DNA of 64,000 bases, from positions 174,946 through 238,945 of the forward strand of contig NZ_PENI01000011.1 in the NCBI RefSeq assembly GCF_003688995.1, written 5' to 3'. This stretch comes from Streptomyces shenzhenensis. Lineage in GTDB: Bacteria; Actinomycetota; Actinomycetes; Streptomycetales; Streptomycetaceae. A program made the position numbers and the translations under genes. The notes below the pieces were generated by a model. It saw nothing but the letters and a program-made list of their open reading frames with translations, made no database searches and was not told the origin of the DNA. Shown piece after piece: positions 41,758 through 50,087 of this stretch. Within the stretch, counting starts at the first letter, position 1. Each line of letters starts with the position of its first letter.

Positions 41758-42687
41758 ATGTCGACGCTCACCGAGGCGCCCCCGCCTCTCCGCCCTGCCG
41801 CGACCGAGCGGAAGGCCCCGCGCAGCCGCGGCCGCTGGACGCCGTACTGGCTGCTGCTGCCCGGCATCCTCTGGCTGGTGGTCTTCTTCGCGCTGCCCAT
41901 GATCTACCAGGCGTCCACGTCCGTGCAGACGGGGTCCCTGGAAGAGGGGTACAAGGTCACCTGGCACTTCGCCACCTACTGGGACGCGCTCGGCGAGTAC
42001 TGGCCGCAGTTCCTGCGCTCGGTCTTCTACGCCGCCGCGGCGACCGTCCTGTGTCTGCTGCTCGGCTACCCGCTGGCGTATCTGATCGCCTTCCGCGCGG
42101 GCCGCTGGCGGAACCTGATCATGATCCTGGTGATCGCGCCGTTCTTCACCAGCTTCCTGATCCGCACGCTCGCCTGGAAGACGATCCTCGCGGACAACGG
42201 ACCGGTAGTCGGCGCGCTCAACTCGCTGCATCTCCTGGACGTCACGAGCTGGCTCGGCTGGACCGCGGGCGACCGGGTGCTGGCCACGCCGCTGGCGGTG
42301 GTGTGCGGTCTGACCTACAACTTCCTGCCGTTCATGATCCTGCCGCTGTACACGTCGCTGGAACGCATCGACGGGCGGCTGCACGAGGCGGCCGGCGATC
42401 TGTACGCCAAGCCCTTCACCACCTTCCGCAAGGTGACCTTCCCGCTGTCCATGCCGGGCGTGGTCTCCGGCACGCTGCTGACCTTCATCCCGGCGACCGG
42501 CGACTACGTCAACGCCGAACTCCTCGGTTCCACCGACACCCGCATGATCGGCAACGTCATCCAGACGCAGTTCCTGCGGATCCTCGACTATCCGACGGCC
42601 GCCGCGCTCTCCTTCATTCTGATGGCCGCGATCCTTTTCATGGTCACCTTCTACATCCGCAGGTCCGGGACGGAGGATCTGGTCTAA
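41758..42687 (+). CDS. potB: Polyamine ABC transporter permease PotB
   Basis: This 309-residue inner-membrane permease has six membrane segments after a hydrophilic 30-residue leader. The EAA loop reads LHEAAGDLYAKPFTTFRKVT followed by FPLSMPGV, which contacts PotA. Motifs such as APFFTSFLIRTLAWKTIL and LTYNFLPFMILPLYTSLERI are typical of PotB. The ATG lies two bases after the potA stop, and potC begins immediately after its own stop. Confidence 0.95.
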   Translation: MSTLTEAPPPLRPAATERKAPRSRGRWTPYWLLLPGILWLVVFFALPMIYQASTSVQTGSLEEGYKVTWHFATYWDALGEYWPQFLRSVFYAAAATVLCLLLGYPLAYLIAFRAGRWRNLIMILVIAPFFTSFLIRTLAWKTILADNGPVVGALNSLHLLDVTSWLGWTAGDRVLATPLAVVCGLTYNFLPFMILPLYTSLERIDGRLHEAAGDLYAKPFTTFRKVTFPLSMPGVVSGTLLTFIPATGDYVNAELLGSTDTRMIGNVIQTQFLRILDYPTAAALSFILMAAILFMVTFYIRRSGTEDLV

Positions 42688-43488
42688 ATGCCCTTCGTCA
42701 ACTGGCTCAGGCGCCGTCTCGTCGTCATCGCGGGACTGCTGACCCTCGGCTATCTGCTGCTGCCGAACGTCATTGTCACGGTGTTCTCGTTCAACAAACC
42801 CAACGGACGCTTCAATTACGCATGGCAGCAGTTCTCCACGGACGCCTGGAAGGACCCGTGCGGTGTCGCCGGCATGTGCGGCTCGCTCTCCCTCAGCCTC
42901 CGGATCGCCGTGTGGGCGACGGTCGGCGCCACCGTGCTCGGCGCGATGATCGCCTTCGCGCTGGTCCGCTACCGCTTCCGCGCACGCGGCGCGGTCAACT
43001 CGCTGATCTTCCTGCCGATGGCCATGCCCGAGGTCGTCATGGCGGCATCGCTGCTCACCCTGTTCCTCAACATGGGCGCCCAGCTGGGGTTCTGGACGAT
43101 TCTGATCGCTCACATCATGTTCTGCCTCAGCTTCGTCGTCACCGCGGTCAAGGCCCGGGTGATGTCGATGGACCCACGGCTCGAGGAGGCCGCCCGCGAT
43201 CTGTACGCGGGTCCCGTGCAGACCTTCGTCCGGGTCACGCTGCCCATCGCGGCCCCCGGAATCGCCGCGGGCGCGCTGCTGTCCTTCGCGCTGTCCTTCG
43301 ACGATTTCATCATCACCAATTTCAACGCGGGCTCGACGGTCACCTTCCCCATGTTCGTGTGGGGTTCGGCGCAGCGCGGAACGCCCGTTCAGATCAATGT
43401 CATCGGTACGGCCATGTTCCTGATCGCCGTACTGTTCGTCCTGGCCTCCATGGCCGTCGGAAACCGCCGCAACAGGCAGAAGGCATGA
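42688..43488 (+). CDS. potC: Polyamine ABC transporter permease PotC
   Basis: This 266-residue permease has six membrane segments. It has the PotC features LGYLLLPNVIVTVFSFN near the N-terminus, the EAA loop LEEAARDLYAGPVQTFVRVT, and LLSFALSFDDFIITNFNAG followed by TFPMFVWGS. It starts directly after the potB stop (TAAATG) and its own stop overlaps the next gene as ATGA, so the operon is tightly coupled. Confidence 0.95.
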   Translation: MPFVNWLRRRLVVIAGLLTLGYLLLPNVIVTVFSFNKPNGRFNYAWQQFSTDAWKDPCGVAGMCGSLSLSLRIAVWATVGATVLGAMIAFALVRYRFRARGAVNSLIFLPMAMPEVVMAASLLTLFLNMGAQLGFWTILIAHIMFCLSFVVTAVKARVMSMDPRLEEAARDLYAGPVQTFVRVTLPIAAPGIAAGALLSFALSFDDFIITNFNAGSTVTFPMFVWGSAQRGTPVQINVIGTAMFLIAVLFVLASMAVGNRRNRQKA

Positions 43489-44897
43489 GCCGTATCCACG
43501 ACCGGACCGCGTCCCTCTCCGAAGCCCAGCCGGTCCCGTACTGGCTGGAAGACCCCGGCAAGCCCCGCCCCGAGCCCGCCCTCACCGGGGCCGAGACCTG
43601 CGACCTGCTGGTCGTCGGCGGCGGCTACAGCGGCCTGTGGACCGCGCTCATCGCCAAGGAGCGCGACCCGGACCGGGACGTGGTGCTGGTGGAGGGCCAC
43701 GAGGTGGGCTGGGCCGCCTCGGGCCGCAACGGCGGCTTCTGCGCCGCCTCCCTCACCCACGGGCTGGGCAACGGCCTGACCCGCTGGCCGGACGAGATCC
43801 ACCGGCTGGAGGAGTTGGGCGCCCGCAACCTCGACGAGATCGAGAAGGCGGTCGCCCGTCACTCCCTCGACTGCGAGTTCGAGCGGACCGGCGAGATCGA
43901 TGTCGCCACCGAGCCCTACCAGGCCGAGGAACTGCGCGCCTGGCACCGGGAACTGGGCGAGCGGGGCCTCGCCGACGGCATCGAGTTCCTGGACGCCGAC
44001 GCGGTCCGGGAACAGGTGGACTCGCCGACCTTCCGGGCGGGGCTGTGGGACCGCCGGGGTGTGGCCATGCTGCACCCCGCCAAGCTGGCCTGGGGCCTCA
44101 AGCGCGCCTGCCGGGGGCTCGGGGTGCGGGTGTACGAGCACACGCCCGCGCTGACCCTGCGGCCGTACGGCGCCGGGATGGCGGTGCGCACCCCGTACGG
44201 CGCGATCCGCGCCCGGCAGGTCGCGCTCGGCACCAACGTCTTCCCGAACCTGGTCCGGCGGGTGCGCGCCTACACCGTCCCGGTCTACGACTACGCCCTG
44301 ATGACCGAGCCGCTGACACCCGGGCAGCGGGCGTCGATCGGCTGGCGGGGCCGGCAGGGACTCGGGGACAGCGCCAACCAGTTCCACTACTTCCGGCTGT
44401 CCGCGGACGACCGGATCCTGTGGGGCGGCTACGACGCGGTCTACCCGTACGGTGGCCGGGTGCGCGCCGAGTACGAGCACCGCCCGGAGACGTACGCCAA
44501 GCTCGCCGGGCACTTCTTCACCTGCTTCCCGCAGTTGGAGGGCGTCCGCTTCACGCACGCGTGGGGCGGCGCGATCGACACCTGCTCGCGTTTCTCGGCG
44601 TTCTTCGGCACCGCCCACCAGGGGAAGGTGGCGTACGCGGCGGGCTTCACCGGCCTCGGTGTCGGTGCCACCCGGTTCGGTGCCGACGTGATGCTGGACC
44701 TGCTGGCCGGGGAGCGGACGGAGCGCACCGCGCTGGAGATGGTCCGCAAGAAACCGGTGCCCTTCCCGCCCGAGCCGTTCGCCTGGACCGGCATCGCCCT
44801 CACCAAGTGGTCGCTGGCCCGCGCGGACAGCCGGCACGGGCGCCGCAACCTGTGGCTGCGCACGATGGACCGGCTGGGGCTGGGGTTCGACAGCTAG
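43485..44897 (+). CDS. FAD-dependent oxidoreductase, gamma-glutamylputrescine oxidase (PuuB)-like
   Basis: This is a 470-residue DAO-family flavoprotein. The dinucleotide-binding motif is DLLVVGGGYSGLWTALIAKE near residue 40. It is followed by VLVEGHEVGWAASGRNGGFC, a flavin-anchoring block typical of the PuuB/YobN-like branch. HAWGGAIDTCSRFSAFFG and YAAGFTGLGVGATRFGADV near the end belong to the same family. Translationally coupled to potC (ATGA overlap), it probably oxidises an imported or gamma-glutamylated polyamine to the aldehyde that the operon's dehydrogenase then consumes. Confidence 0.9.
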   Translation: MSRIHDRTASLSEAQPVPYWLEDPGKPRPEPALTGAETCDLLVVGGGYSGLWTALIAKERDPDRDVVLVEGHEVGWAASGRNGGFCAASLTHGLGNGLTRWPDEIHRLEELGARNLDEIEKAVARHSLDCEFERTGEIDVATEPYQAEELRAWHRELGERGLADGIEFLDADAVREQVDSPTFRAGLWDRRGVAMLHPAKLAWGLKRACRGLGVRVYEHTPALTLRPYGAGMAVRTPYGAIRARQVALGTNVFPNLVRRVRAYTVPVYDYALMTEPLTPGQRASIGWRGRQGLGDSANQFHYFRLSADDRILWGGYDAVYPYGGRVRAEYEHRPETYAKLAGHFFTCFPQLEGVRFTHAWGGAIDTCSRFSAFFGTAHQGKVAYAAGFTGLGVGATRFGADVMLDLLAGERTERTALEMVRKKPVPFPPEPFAWTGIALTKWSLARADSRHGRRNLWLRTMDRLGLGFDS

Positions 44898-44957
44898 GCG
44901 CTCCGCTGGGTCGGCGGTGATGGGTTGTCGGTCGTCTGCGGGTGTGTGGTGGCTGGG

Positions 44958-44990
44958 CGCGCAGTTCCCCGCGCCCCTTCGGGGGGTTGT
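44958..44990. repeat. Common Streptomyces intergenic element (cgcagttccccgcgcccc type)
   Basis: The sequence gcgcgcagttccccgcgccc followed by cttcgggg is a motif I recall as recurring between genes in many Streptomyces genomes. It ends in a small cccc-ttc-gggg hairpin after the FAD oxidoreductase gene and may aid termination. Confidence 0.55.
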
Positions 44991-45048
44991 TGGGTGTGAT
45001 TCAGTTCACTTGGGATGGGTTGGGTAAGTCGCGTAATGCTCGGCGGGA

Positions 45049-45100
45049 GACCTCTCTCTCACCTGTGACGCCATCGGCGTCCATGACTGAGAGGGAGGTC
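45049..45100 (+). promoter_or_regulatory. Leader hairpin that buries the ribosome binding site of the next gene
   Basis: A 13-base stem with one G-U pair (gacctctctctca with tgagagggaggtc) encloses a second, six-base stem (gacgcc/ggcgtc, three-base loop). The right arm contains GGGAGGT, the Shine-Dalgarno sequence of the gene starting at 45106. In RNA this would mask the ribosome entry site; as DNA it could also bind a regulator. Confidence 0.75.
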
Positions 45101-45105
45101 TTGCG

Positions 45106-45558
45106 ATGACTGGGGCGAAGACGGCCGTCGAGTGGCTGGCATCCGTCGCACCGGACCCCGAGTCCTGCCGCTGGGAATGGGAGCGCAGCGCCCACGGGGT
45201 CGCGCTGCTGCCCGCCGGCAAGGTCTGGGACGTGCTCATCCTGCCGGGCGATCTCGGCTTCCCGACGCTCGACGTGCTCACCCGTATCCTCGATCAACCC
45301 GGCCCGGTGCTGGTCGACTTCGGGGACAACCGGGTGGGTTTCTTCGTGCCGCCGGGCACTGCCGCGCGCTGGCTCGGTACCGGCATCCGTACGGCCGGGC
45401 GGGGCACCTGGATCGTCGTGCCGTACCCCGGCCGGGCCACCCGCGGGGTGCGCTGGCTGGTGGCCCCGGACGGCTCCGGCACGCTCACCGACCCGGCGCT
45501 GCTGGAACTGGCGATGCACGAGGCGGCGGCCGTGGCGGCGGTGGAACGTGACGGGTAG
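45106..45558 (+). CDS. Conserved Streptomyces protein of unknown function
   Basis: This is a 150-residue soluble protein without signal peptide or membrane helix. It begins MTGAKTAVEWLASVAPDPES and contains GVALLPAGKVWDVLILPGD, VLVDFGDNRVGFFVPPGTAA and TGIRTAGRGTWIVVPYPGRA. I do not recognise a characterised family. The pattern of a hydrophobic strand, Gly turn and FFVPPGTAARW recalls substrate pockets in primase-polymerase-like N-terminal domains, which is only an impression. The ATG has GGGAGG eight bases upstream, inside a leader hairpin, so translation is probably regulated. It lies alone between the polyamine operon and a chitinase gene. Confidence 0.75.
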   Translation: MTGAKTAVEWLASVAPDPESCRWEWERSAHGVALLPAGKVWDVLILPGDLGFPTLDVLTRILDQPGPVLVDFGDNRVGFFVPPGTAARWLGTGIRTAGRGTWIVVPYPGRATRGVRWLVAPDGSGTLTDPALLELAMHEAAAVAAVERDG

Positions 45559-45592
45559 CGGGCGGTCCGGCCCCGGTTGACCACCGGAGGTC

Positions 45593-45621
45593 TTGACAAC
45601 AGGATTGGTCTGGACCAAATT
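45593..45621 (+). promoter_or_regulatory. Chitinase promoter with a DasR-type operator (dre)
   Basis: A TTGACA minus 35 hexamer (45593-45598) is followed by attggtctggaccaaa (45604-45619). That sequence matches the consensus for DasR, the GlcNAc-6-phosphate-responsive GntR repressor of Streptomyces (ACTGGTCTAGACCACT). The dyad ttggtc/gaccaa covers the spacer and the minus 10 position, as in other Streptomyces chitinase promoters. Confidence 0.85.
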
Positions 45622-45664
45622 GAGCGCGCTCCACCCTCCAATTCCCCCATGCCCGGAGGCACTT

Positions 45665-47473
45665 GTGGACCGCCCCCACCGCACCAGATCCCTGCTCGCC
45701 GCACTCACGGCCGCCCTGCTGGCCGTACCCGGAATCACCGTGCTCTCGTCGGCCGCCCGTGCGGCCGACGCGGACCTCGCCCGCAACGGCGGCTTCGAGT
45801 CCGGCCTGGACGGCTGGACCTGCACGGCGGGCACGGCCGTCGGCTCTCCCGTGCACAGCGGCGCCGCGGCGCTGCAGGCGACCCCGGCCGGCAGCGACAA
45901 CGCCCAGTGCGCGCAGACCGTGACCGTGCAGCCCGACGCGCAGTACACCCTGTCCGGCTACGTCCGCGGCTCCTACGTCTACCTCGGCGCCAGCGGCACC
46001 GGCACCACCGACGTCTCCACCTGGACCCAGTCCGCCCCCGACTGGCAGCGGCTGACCACCACCTTCCGCACCGGCCCCGGCACGACCAAGGTCACCCTCT
46101 ACACGCACGGCTGGTACGGCACCGGCGCCTACTACGCCGACGACATCTCCCTGACCGGCCCCGGCGCCGGCACCGCGCAGCCGCCCGCCGCGCCCACCGG
46201 CCTGCGCACCGGCACCGTCACCTCCTCCGGTGTCGCCCTGTCCTGGTCCGCCGTCACGGGCGCGACCGGCTACGCGGTCTACCGGGACGGCGTCAAGGTC
46301 CAGACCGTGAGCGGTACTTCGGCGACGGTCGGCGGACTGGCGGCCGCCACGGCGTACAGCTTCCAGGTGACGGCCGTCAACGACGCGGGCGAGTCCGCGA
46401 AATCGGCGACGGTCACCGCGACCACCTCCGCGGGATCCGGCGGCGGAGGCACCTCCGACCTCCCGGCCCACGCGCTGGTCGGCTACCTCCACGCCACCTT
46501 CGCCAACGGCTCCGGCTACACCCGCCTGGCCGACGTCCCCGACAGCTGGGACATCATCGACCTCGCCTTCGGCGAGCCGACCTCGGCCACCTCGGGCGAC
46601 ATCCGGTTCGACCGCTGCCCGGTCACCGAGTGCCCGAACGTGGAGAGCGATGCCGACTTCAAGGCGGCCGTCAAGGCCAAGCAGGCCGCGGGCAAGAAGG
46701 TGCTGATCTCGATCGGCGGCGCGAACGGGCAGGTCCAGCTGACCACGACCGCGGCCCGTGACACCTTCGTCTCCTCCGTCTCGAAGATCATCGACGACTA
46801 CGGCCTTGACGGCCTCGACATCGACTTCGAGGGCCACTCGCTGTCCCTGGACGCCGACGACACGGACTTCAAGAACCCGAAGACCCCCGTGATCGTCAAC
46901 CTCATCTCCGCCCTGAAGACCCTGAAGGCCAGGTACGGTTCCGGCTTCGTGCTGACCATGGCCCCGGAGACCTTCTTCGTGCAGATGGGCTACCAGTACT
47001 ACGGCACCGGCCAGTGGGGCGGCCAGGACCCGCGCTGCGGCGCCTATCTGCCGGTCATCCACGCCCTGCGCGACGACCTGACCCTGCTGCACGTCCAGGA
47101 CTACAACTCGGGTCCCATCATGGGTCTGGACAACCAGTACCACTCCATGGGCGGCGCCGACTTCCACATCGCGATGACCGACATGCTGCTGACCGGCTTC
47201 CCGGTCGCGGGCGACGCCGGCAACGTCTTCCCGCCGCTGCGGCCCGACCAGATCGCGATCGGCATGCCGGCGTCCGTGAACGCGGGCAACGGCCATGTCG
47301 CCCCGGCCGAGGTCACCAAGGCCCTCGACTGCCTGACCAAGAAGACGAACTGCGGCTCCTACGCCACCCACGGCACCTGGCCCGCACTGCGCGGCCTGAT
47401 GACATGGTCCGTCAACTGGGACCGGTTCGGGAACTGGGAGTTCCAGAAGAACTTCGACGCCTACTTCGGCTGA
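45665..47473 (+). CDS. Secreted GH18 chitinase with carbohydrate-binding and fibronectin III domains
   Basis: This is a 602-residue exported enzyme. A signal peptide (SLLAALTAALLAVPGITVLS, cleavage near AARA-AD) leads to a galactose-binding-like domain (about 35-170, NGGFESGLDGWTC). A fibronectin type III domain follows (about 175-260, PTGLRTGTVTSSGVALSW). A GH18 barrel (about 275-600) has the catalytic DxxDxDxE motif as GLDGLDIDFEGHS, and substrate motifs MAPETFFVQMGYQYY and MTWSVNWDRFG. GGAGG six bases before GTG 45665 fixes the start. It degrades chitin outside the cell and should be induced when DasR is released by aminosugar phosphates. Confidence 0.93.
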   Translation: MDRPHRTRSLLAALTAALLAVPGITVLSSAARAADADLARNGGFESGLDGWTCTAGTAVGSPVHSGAAALQATPAGSDNAQCAQTVTVQPDAQYTLSGYVRGSYVYLGASGTGTTDVSTWTQSAPDWQRLTTTFRTGPGTTKVTLYTHGWYGTGAYYADDISLTGPGAGTAQPPAAPTGLRTGTVTSSGVALSWSAVTGATGYAVYRDGVKVQTVSGTSATVGGLAAATAYSFQVTAVNDAGESAKSATVTATTSAGSGGGGTSDLPAHALVGYLHATFANGSGYTRLADVPDSWDIIDLAFGEPTSATSGDIRFDRCPVTECPNVESDADFKAAVKAKQAAGKKVLISIGGANGQVQLTTTAARDTFVSSVSKIIDDYGLDGLDIDFEGHSLSLDADDTDFKNPKTPVIVNLISALKTLKARYGSGFVLTMAPETFFVQMGYQYYGTGQWGGQDPRCGAYLPVIHALRDDLTLLHVQDYNSGPIMGLDNQYHSMGGADFHIAMTDMLLTGFPVAGDAGNVFPPLRPDQIAIGMPASVNAGNGHVAPAEVTKALDCLTKKTNCGSYATHGTWPALRGLMTWSVNWDRFGNWEFQKNFDAYFG

Positions 47474-48139
47474 CCGGCCCGCCGCCCCGGCGGGCGAGCG
47501 GCCACAGCGCCCACAGCAGCACCGCGCCCAGGCACCAACTGGCCAGCACGTCCAGCGGCCAGTGGTAGCCGCGCCGCACCAGAGCGAAGCCGACGGCGAG
47601 GTTCACGGCGACGCAGCCGAGGACCAGGGCGCGGCGGGCGCGGGCACCGCCCAGCCGGGGCAGCAGGAGCAGTGTCGCGGCACCGTAGGCGACGACGGCG
47701 GTGGCGGTGTGGCCCGAGGGGTAGTAGCCGAGGCCAGGCGGCACGGCCGGGGTGCCGGGGCGGGCGGTCCAGTCCTTCAGGGGCACCACGAGCGCCGGCA
47801 CCAGGACCATCAGCACGGCCGCCGCCGCGGGCGCCGCCCACCAGCACCGCACACCTGCCCGGCGGCCTTGCCCGGACACCAGGACGAGGACGGCCGCGAG
47901 CACCGGGAGTGCGACCTGGACGTGCCGAGATCGGAGAGGAGTCCGGAGAACCGGTCCGGGTGCCGCAGGGCCCGGCTCAGCCGCTCGTCCGCGCGCACCA
48001 GCGGGCCGTCGGCCACGACCTGCCAGGTGATCAGGGCGAGAAGCAGGGCCGGGAGGCCCGGGAGAAGGAGGAAGGAGGTCGGCCGCCCCGGAACAGGGGG
48101 GGTAGTTCCGAGGCGGCCGTCCGGATCGGAATGCCGCAC
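47412..48139 (-). pseudogene. PAP2 superfamily membrane phosphatase gene with a one-base frameshift
   Basis: Two reading frames together make one PAP2 protein. The upstream frame (from about GTG 48139) encodes PGLPALLLALITWQVVADGP and DERLSRALRHPDRFSGLLSD followed by LG. The downstream frame continues with VQVALPVLAAVLVLV, the catalytic-type PLKDWTARPGTP, YYPSGHTATAVVAYGAATLL and RRGYHWPLDVLAS. The break at about 47922 is explained by loss of one base in an AAC codon (ggcacgtccag instead of ggcaacgtccag). The frame runs 62 bases into the end of the convergent chitinase gene. A sequencing error would give the same picture. Confidence 0.75.
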
Positions 48140-48508
48140 GCCCCGGGGGGTTTGGGGCGAACGGCCGTCCGATCGGTGAGGAGAACCGGGGCCGGAGGCC
48201 CCGGGTGTGTGCGCGAGGGCACGACCAGGTCGAAGCTGGGGAGGCCCCGGCCTGAGTTCGCCCACAGTCCCCTGTGGGCGGGGTGTATCTCTCATCTGGT
48301 GAGAACCTACGCCAGGGGGTGGCCCAGAGACAGACCGAACGGCGACCCGCCATCCACCTCCCACACCTTCTTCACACGGCCTGACGGCCGCCGCCCCGGC
48401 CCGGCACCGCGGGGGGTGACAGGTCCGGGGCGGATGGGGCTCATGTGCCGGGTATCCCGTGCATGAGCTGGGAGTTCGCTGTGTGGACCGGCTGCGCCGC
48501 CGGGTGGA
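48140..48508. other. Intergenic stretch without a recognised gene
   Basis: These 369 bases hold a small perfect hairpin (gcccacag/ctgtgggc at 48260-48279) and GC-rich sequence. No coding region with domain character is visible on either strand. Confidence 0.5.
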
Positions 48509-49843
48509 TCAGATGCGCGCGAAGGCCTGTTCGATGATGTCGAGGCCCTCGGACAGCAGGTCCTCGCCGATCACCAGCGGGGGCAGGAAGCGCAGCACGT
48601 TGCCGTAGGTGCCACAGGTCAGGACCAGCAGTCCCTCCTGGTGGCAGGCCTTGGCGAGCGCGGCGGTCGCCTCCGGGTGGGGCTCCTTGGTGGCGCGGTC
48701 CTTGACCAGCTCGATGGCGATCATGGCGCCGCGACCGCGGACGTCACCGATGACGTCGAACTTCTCGGCCATGGCGGCCAGCCGGCCCTTCATGATCGAC
48801 TCGATGTTCTTCGCCCTGGCGTTGAGGTCGAGCTCCTTCATGGTCTCGATGGCGCCGAGCGCGGCGGCGCAGGCGACCGGGTTGCCGCCGTAGGTGCCGC
48901 CCAGGCCGCCCGCGTGCGCGGCGTCCATGATCTCGGCGCGGCCGGTGACGGCGGCCAGCGGGAGGCCGCCCGCGATGCCCTTGGCCGTGGTGATCAGGTC
49001 GGGCACGATGCCCTCGTCCTCGCAGGCGAACCACTGACCGGTGCGGCAGAAGCCGGACTGGATCTCGTCGGCGACGAAGACGATGCCGTTGTCGGCGGCG
49101 AACTGGCGGATCGCGGGCAGGAAGCCCTTCGCCGGTTCGATGAAGCCGCCCTCGCCGAGCACCGGCTCGATGATGATCGCGGCGATGTTGTCCGCGCCGA
49201 CCTGCTTGGACATCTGGTCGACGGCCTGCGCGGCGGCCTCAGGACCCGCGTTCTCCGGGCCGGTCGGCCAGCGGTAGGCGTAGGCGACCGGGACCCGGTA
49301 GACCTCGGGCGCGAACGGGCCGAAGCCGTGCTTGTACGGCATGTTCTTCGCGGTCAGCGCCATCGTGAGGTTCGTACGGCCGTGGTAGCCGTGGTCGAAC
49401 ACGACGACGGCCTGGCGCCTGGTGTACGCGCGGGCGATCTTGACCGCGTTCTCGACCGCCTCGGCGCCGCTGTTGAACAGCGCGGACTTCTTGGCGTGGT
49501 CACCCGGGGTCAGCTCGGCCAGCGCCTCGGCGACGGCCACGTATCCCTCGTACGGGGTGACCATGAAACAGGTGTGGGTGAAGTCGGCCAGCTGGGCGGA
49601 GGCGCGGCGTACGACGGCCTCGGCGGAGGCGCCGACCGAGGTCACGGCGATGCCGGAACCGAAGTCGATGAGGCTGTTGCCGTCGACGTCCTCGATGACG
49701 CCGCCGCCCGCGCGGGTGACGAACACCGGCAGCGTGGAGCCCACGCCCTGGGCGACCGCGGCGGTACGGCGGGCCTGCAGCTCCTGCGACTTCGGGCCGG
49801 GGATGGCGGTGACGACGCGACGCTCCTGCGGAAGTGCGGACAT
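48509..49843 (-). CDS. gabT: 4-aminobutyrate aminotransferase
   Basis: GabT converts 4-aminobutyrate and 2-oxoglutarate to succinate semialdehyde and glutamate. This 444-residue class III PLP enzyme has the family blocks GVGSTLPVFVTRAGGGVIED, NSGAEAVENAVKIARAYT, GYHGRTNLTMALTAKN, the acidic box FVADEIQSGFCRTGQWFACE and the Schiff-base lysine in ITTAKGIAGGLPLAAVTGR. GGTYGGNPVACAAALGAIE closes the active site. It completes the polyamine-to-succinate route begun by the operons at 25.6-29.2 and 37.7-44.9 kb, although no succinate semialdehyde dehydrogenase is clearly identified nearby. Confidence 0.92.
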   Translation of the reverse strand: MSALPQERRVVTAIPGPKSQELQARRTAAVAQGVGSTLPVFVTRAGGGVIEDVDGNSLIDFGSGIAVTSVGASAEAVVRRASAQLADFTHTCFMVTPYEGYVAVAEALAELTPGDHAKKSALFNSGAEAVENAVKIARAYTRRQAVVVFDHGYHGRTNLTMALTAKNMPYKHGFGPFAPEVYRVPVAYAYRWPTGPENAGPEAAAQAVDQMSKQVGADNIAAIIIEPVLGEGGFIEPAKGFLPAIRQFAADNGIVFVADEIQSGFCRTGQWFACEDEGIVPDLITTAKGIAGGLPLAAVTGRAEIMDAAHAGGLGGTYGGNPVACAAALGAIETMKELDLNARAKNIESIMKGRLAAMAEKFDVIGDVRGRGAMIAIELVKDRATKEPHPEATAALAKACHQEGLLVLTCGTYGNVLRFLPPLVIGEDLLSEGLDIIEQAFARI

Positions 49844-49991
49844 GGGGGCTCCCTGATGATCTTGCGTACCGGGCGGTCTCCCGGGCGGTGCCGGGCGGTG
49901 CGTTTGCGGACGCTTGCCTTCTTTCTTCGCAGGCTAGGGCCGCGGCGGGACGGTGGGCATGCTCCATGTGGGAGTTGTCGCGGGGTGCCGT

Positions 49992-50006
49992 TGTCCGCGG
50001 TGGACA
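49992..50006. promoter_or_regulatory. Inverted repeat TGTCC-N5-GGACA in a divergent promoter region
   Basis: A short dyad lies between gabT and the opposite ATPase gene. It could be an operator for either, but five-base arms are weak evidence. Confidence 0.3.
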
Positions 50007-50087
50007 TAGCGAGCCGGCCCTGAGGCCGGCGGGCTCGGCCGCGTAAGCGGTGAACTCCCCTTGCGAGGGCGTTAGATTGACTCGCTG

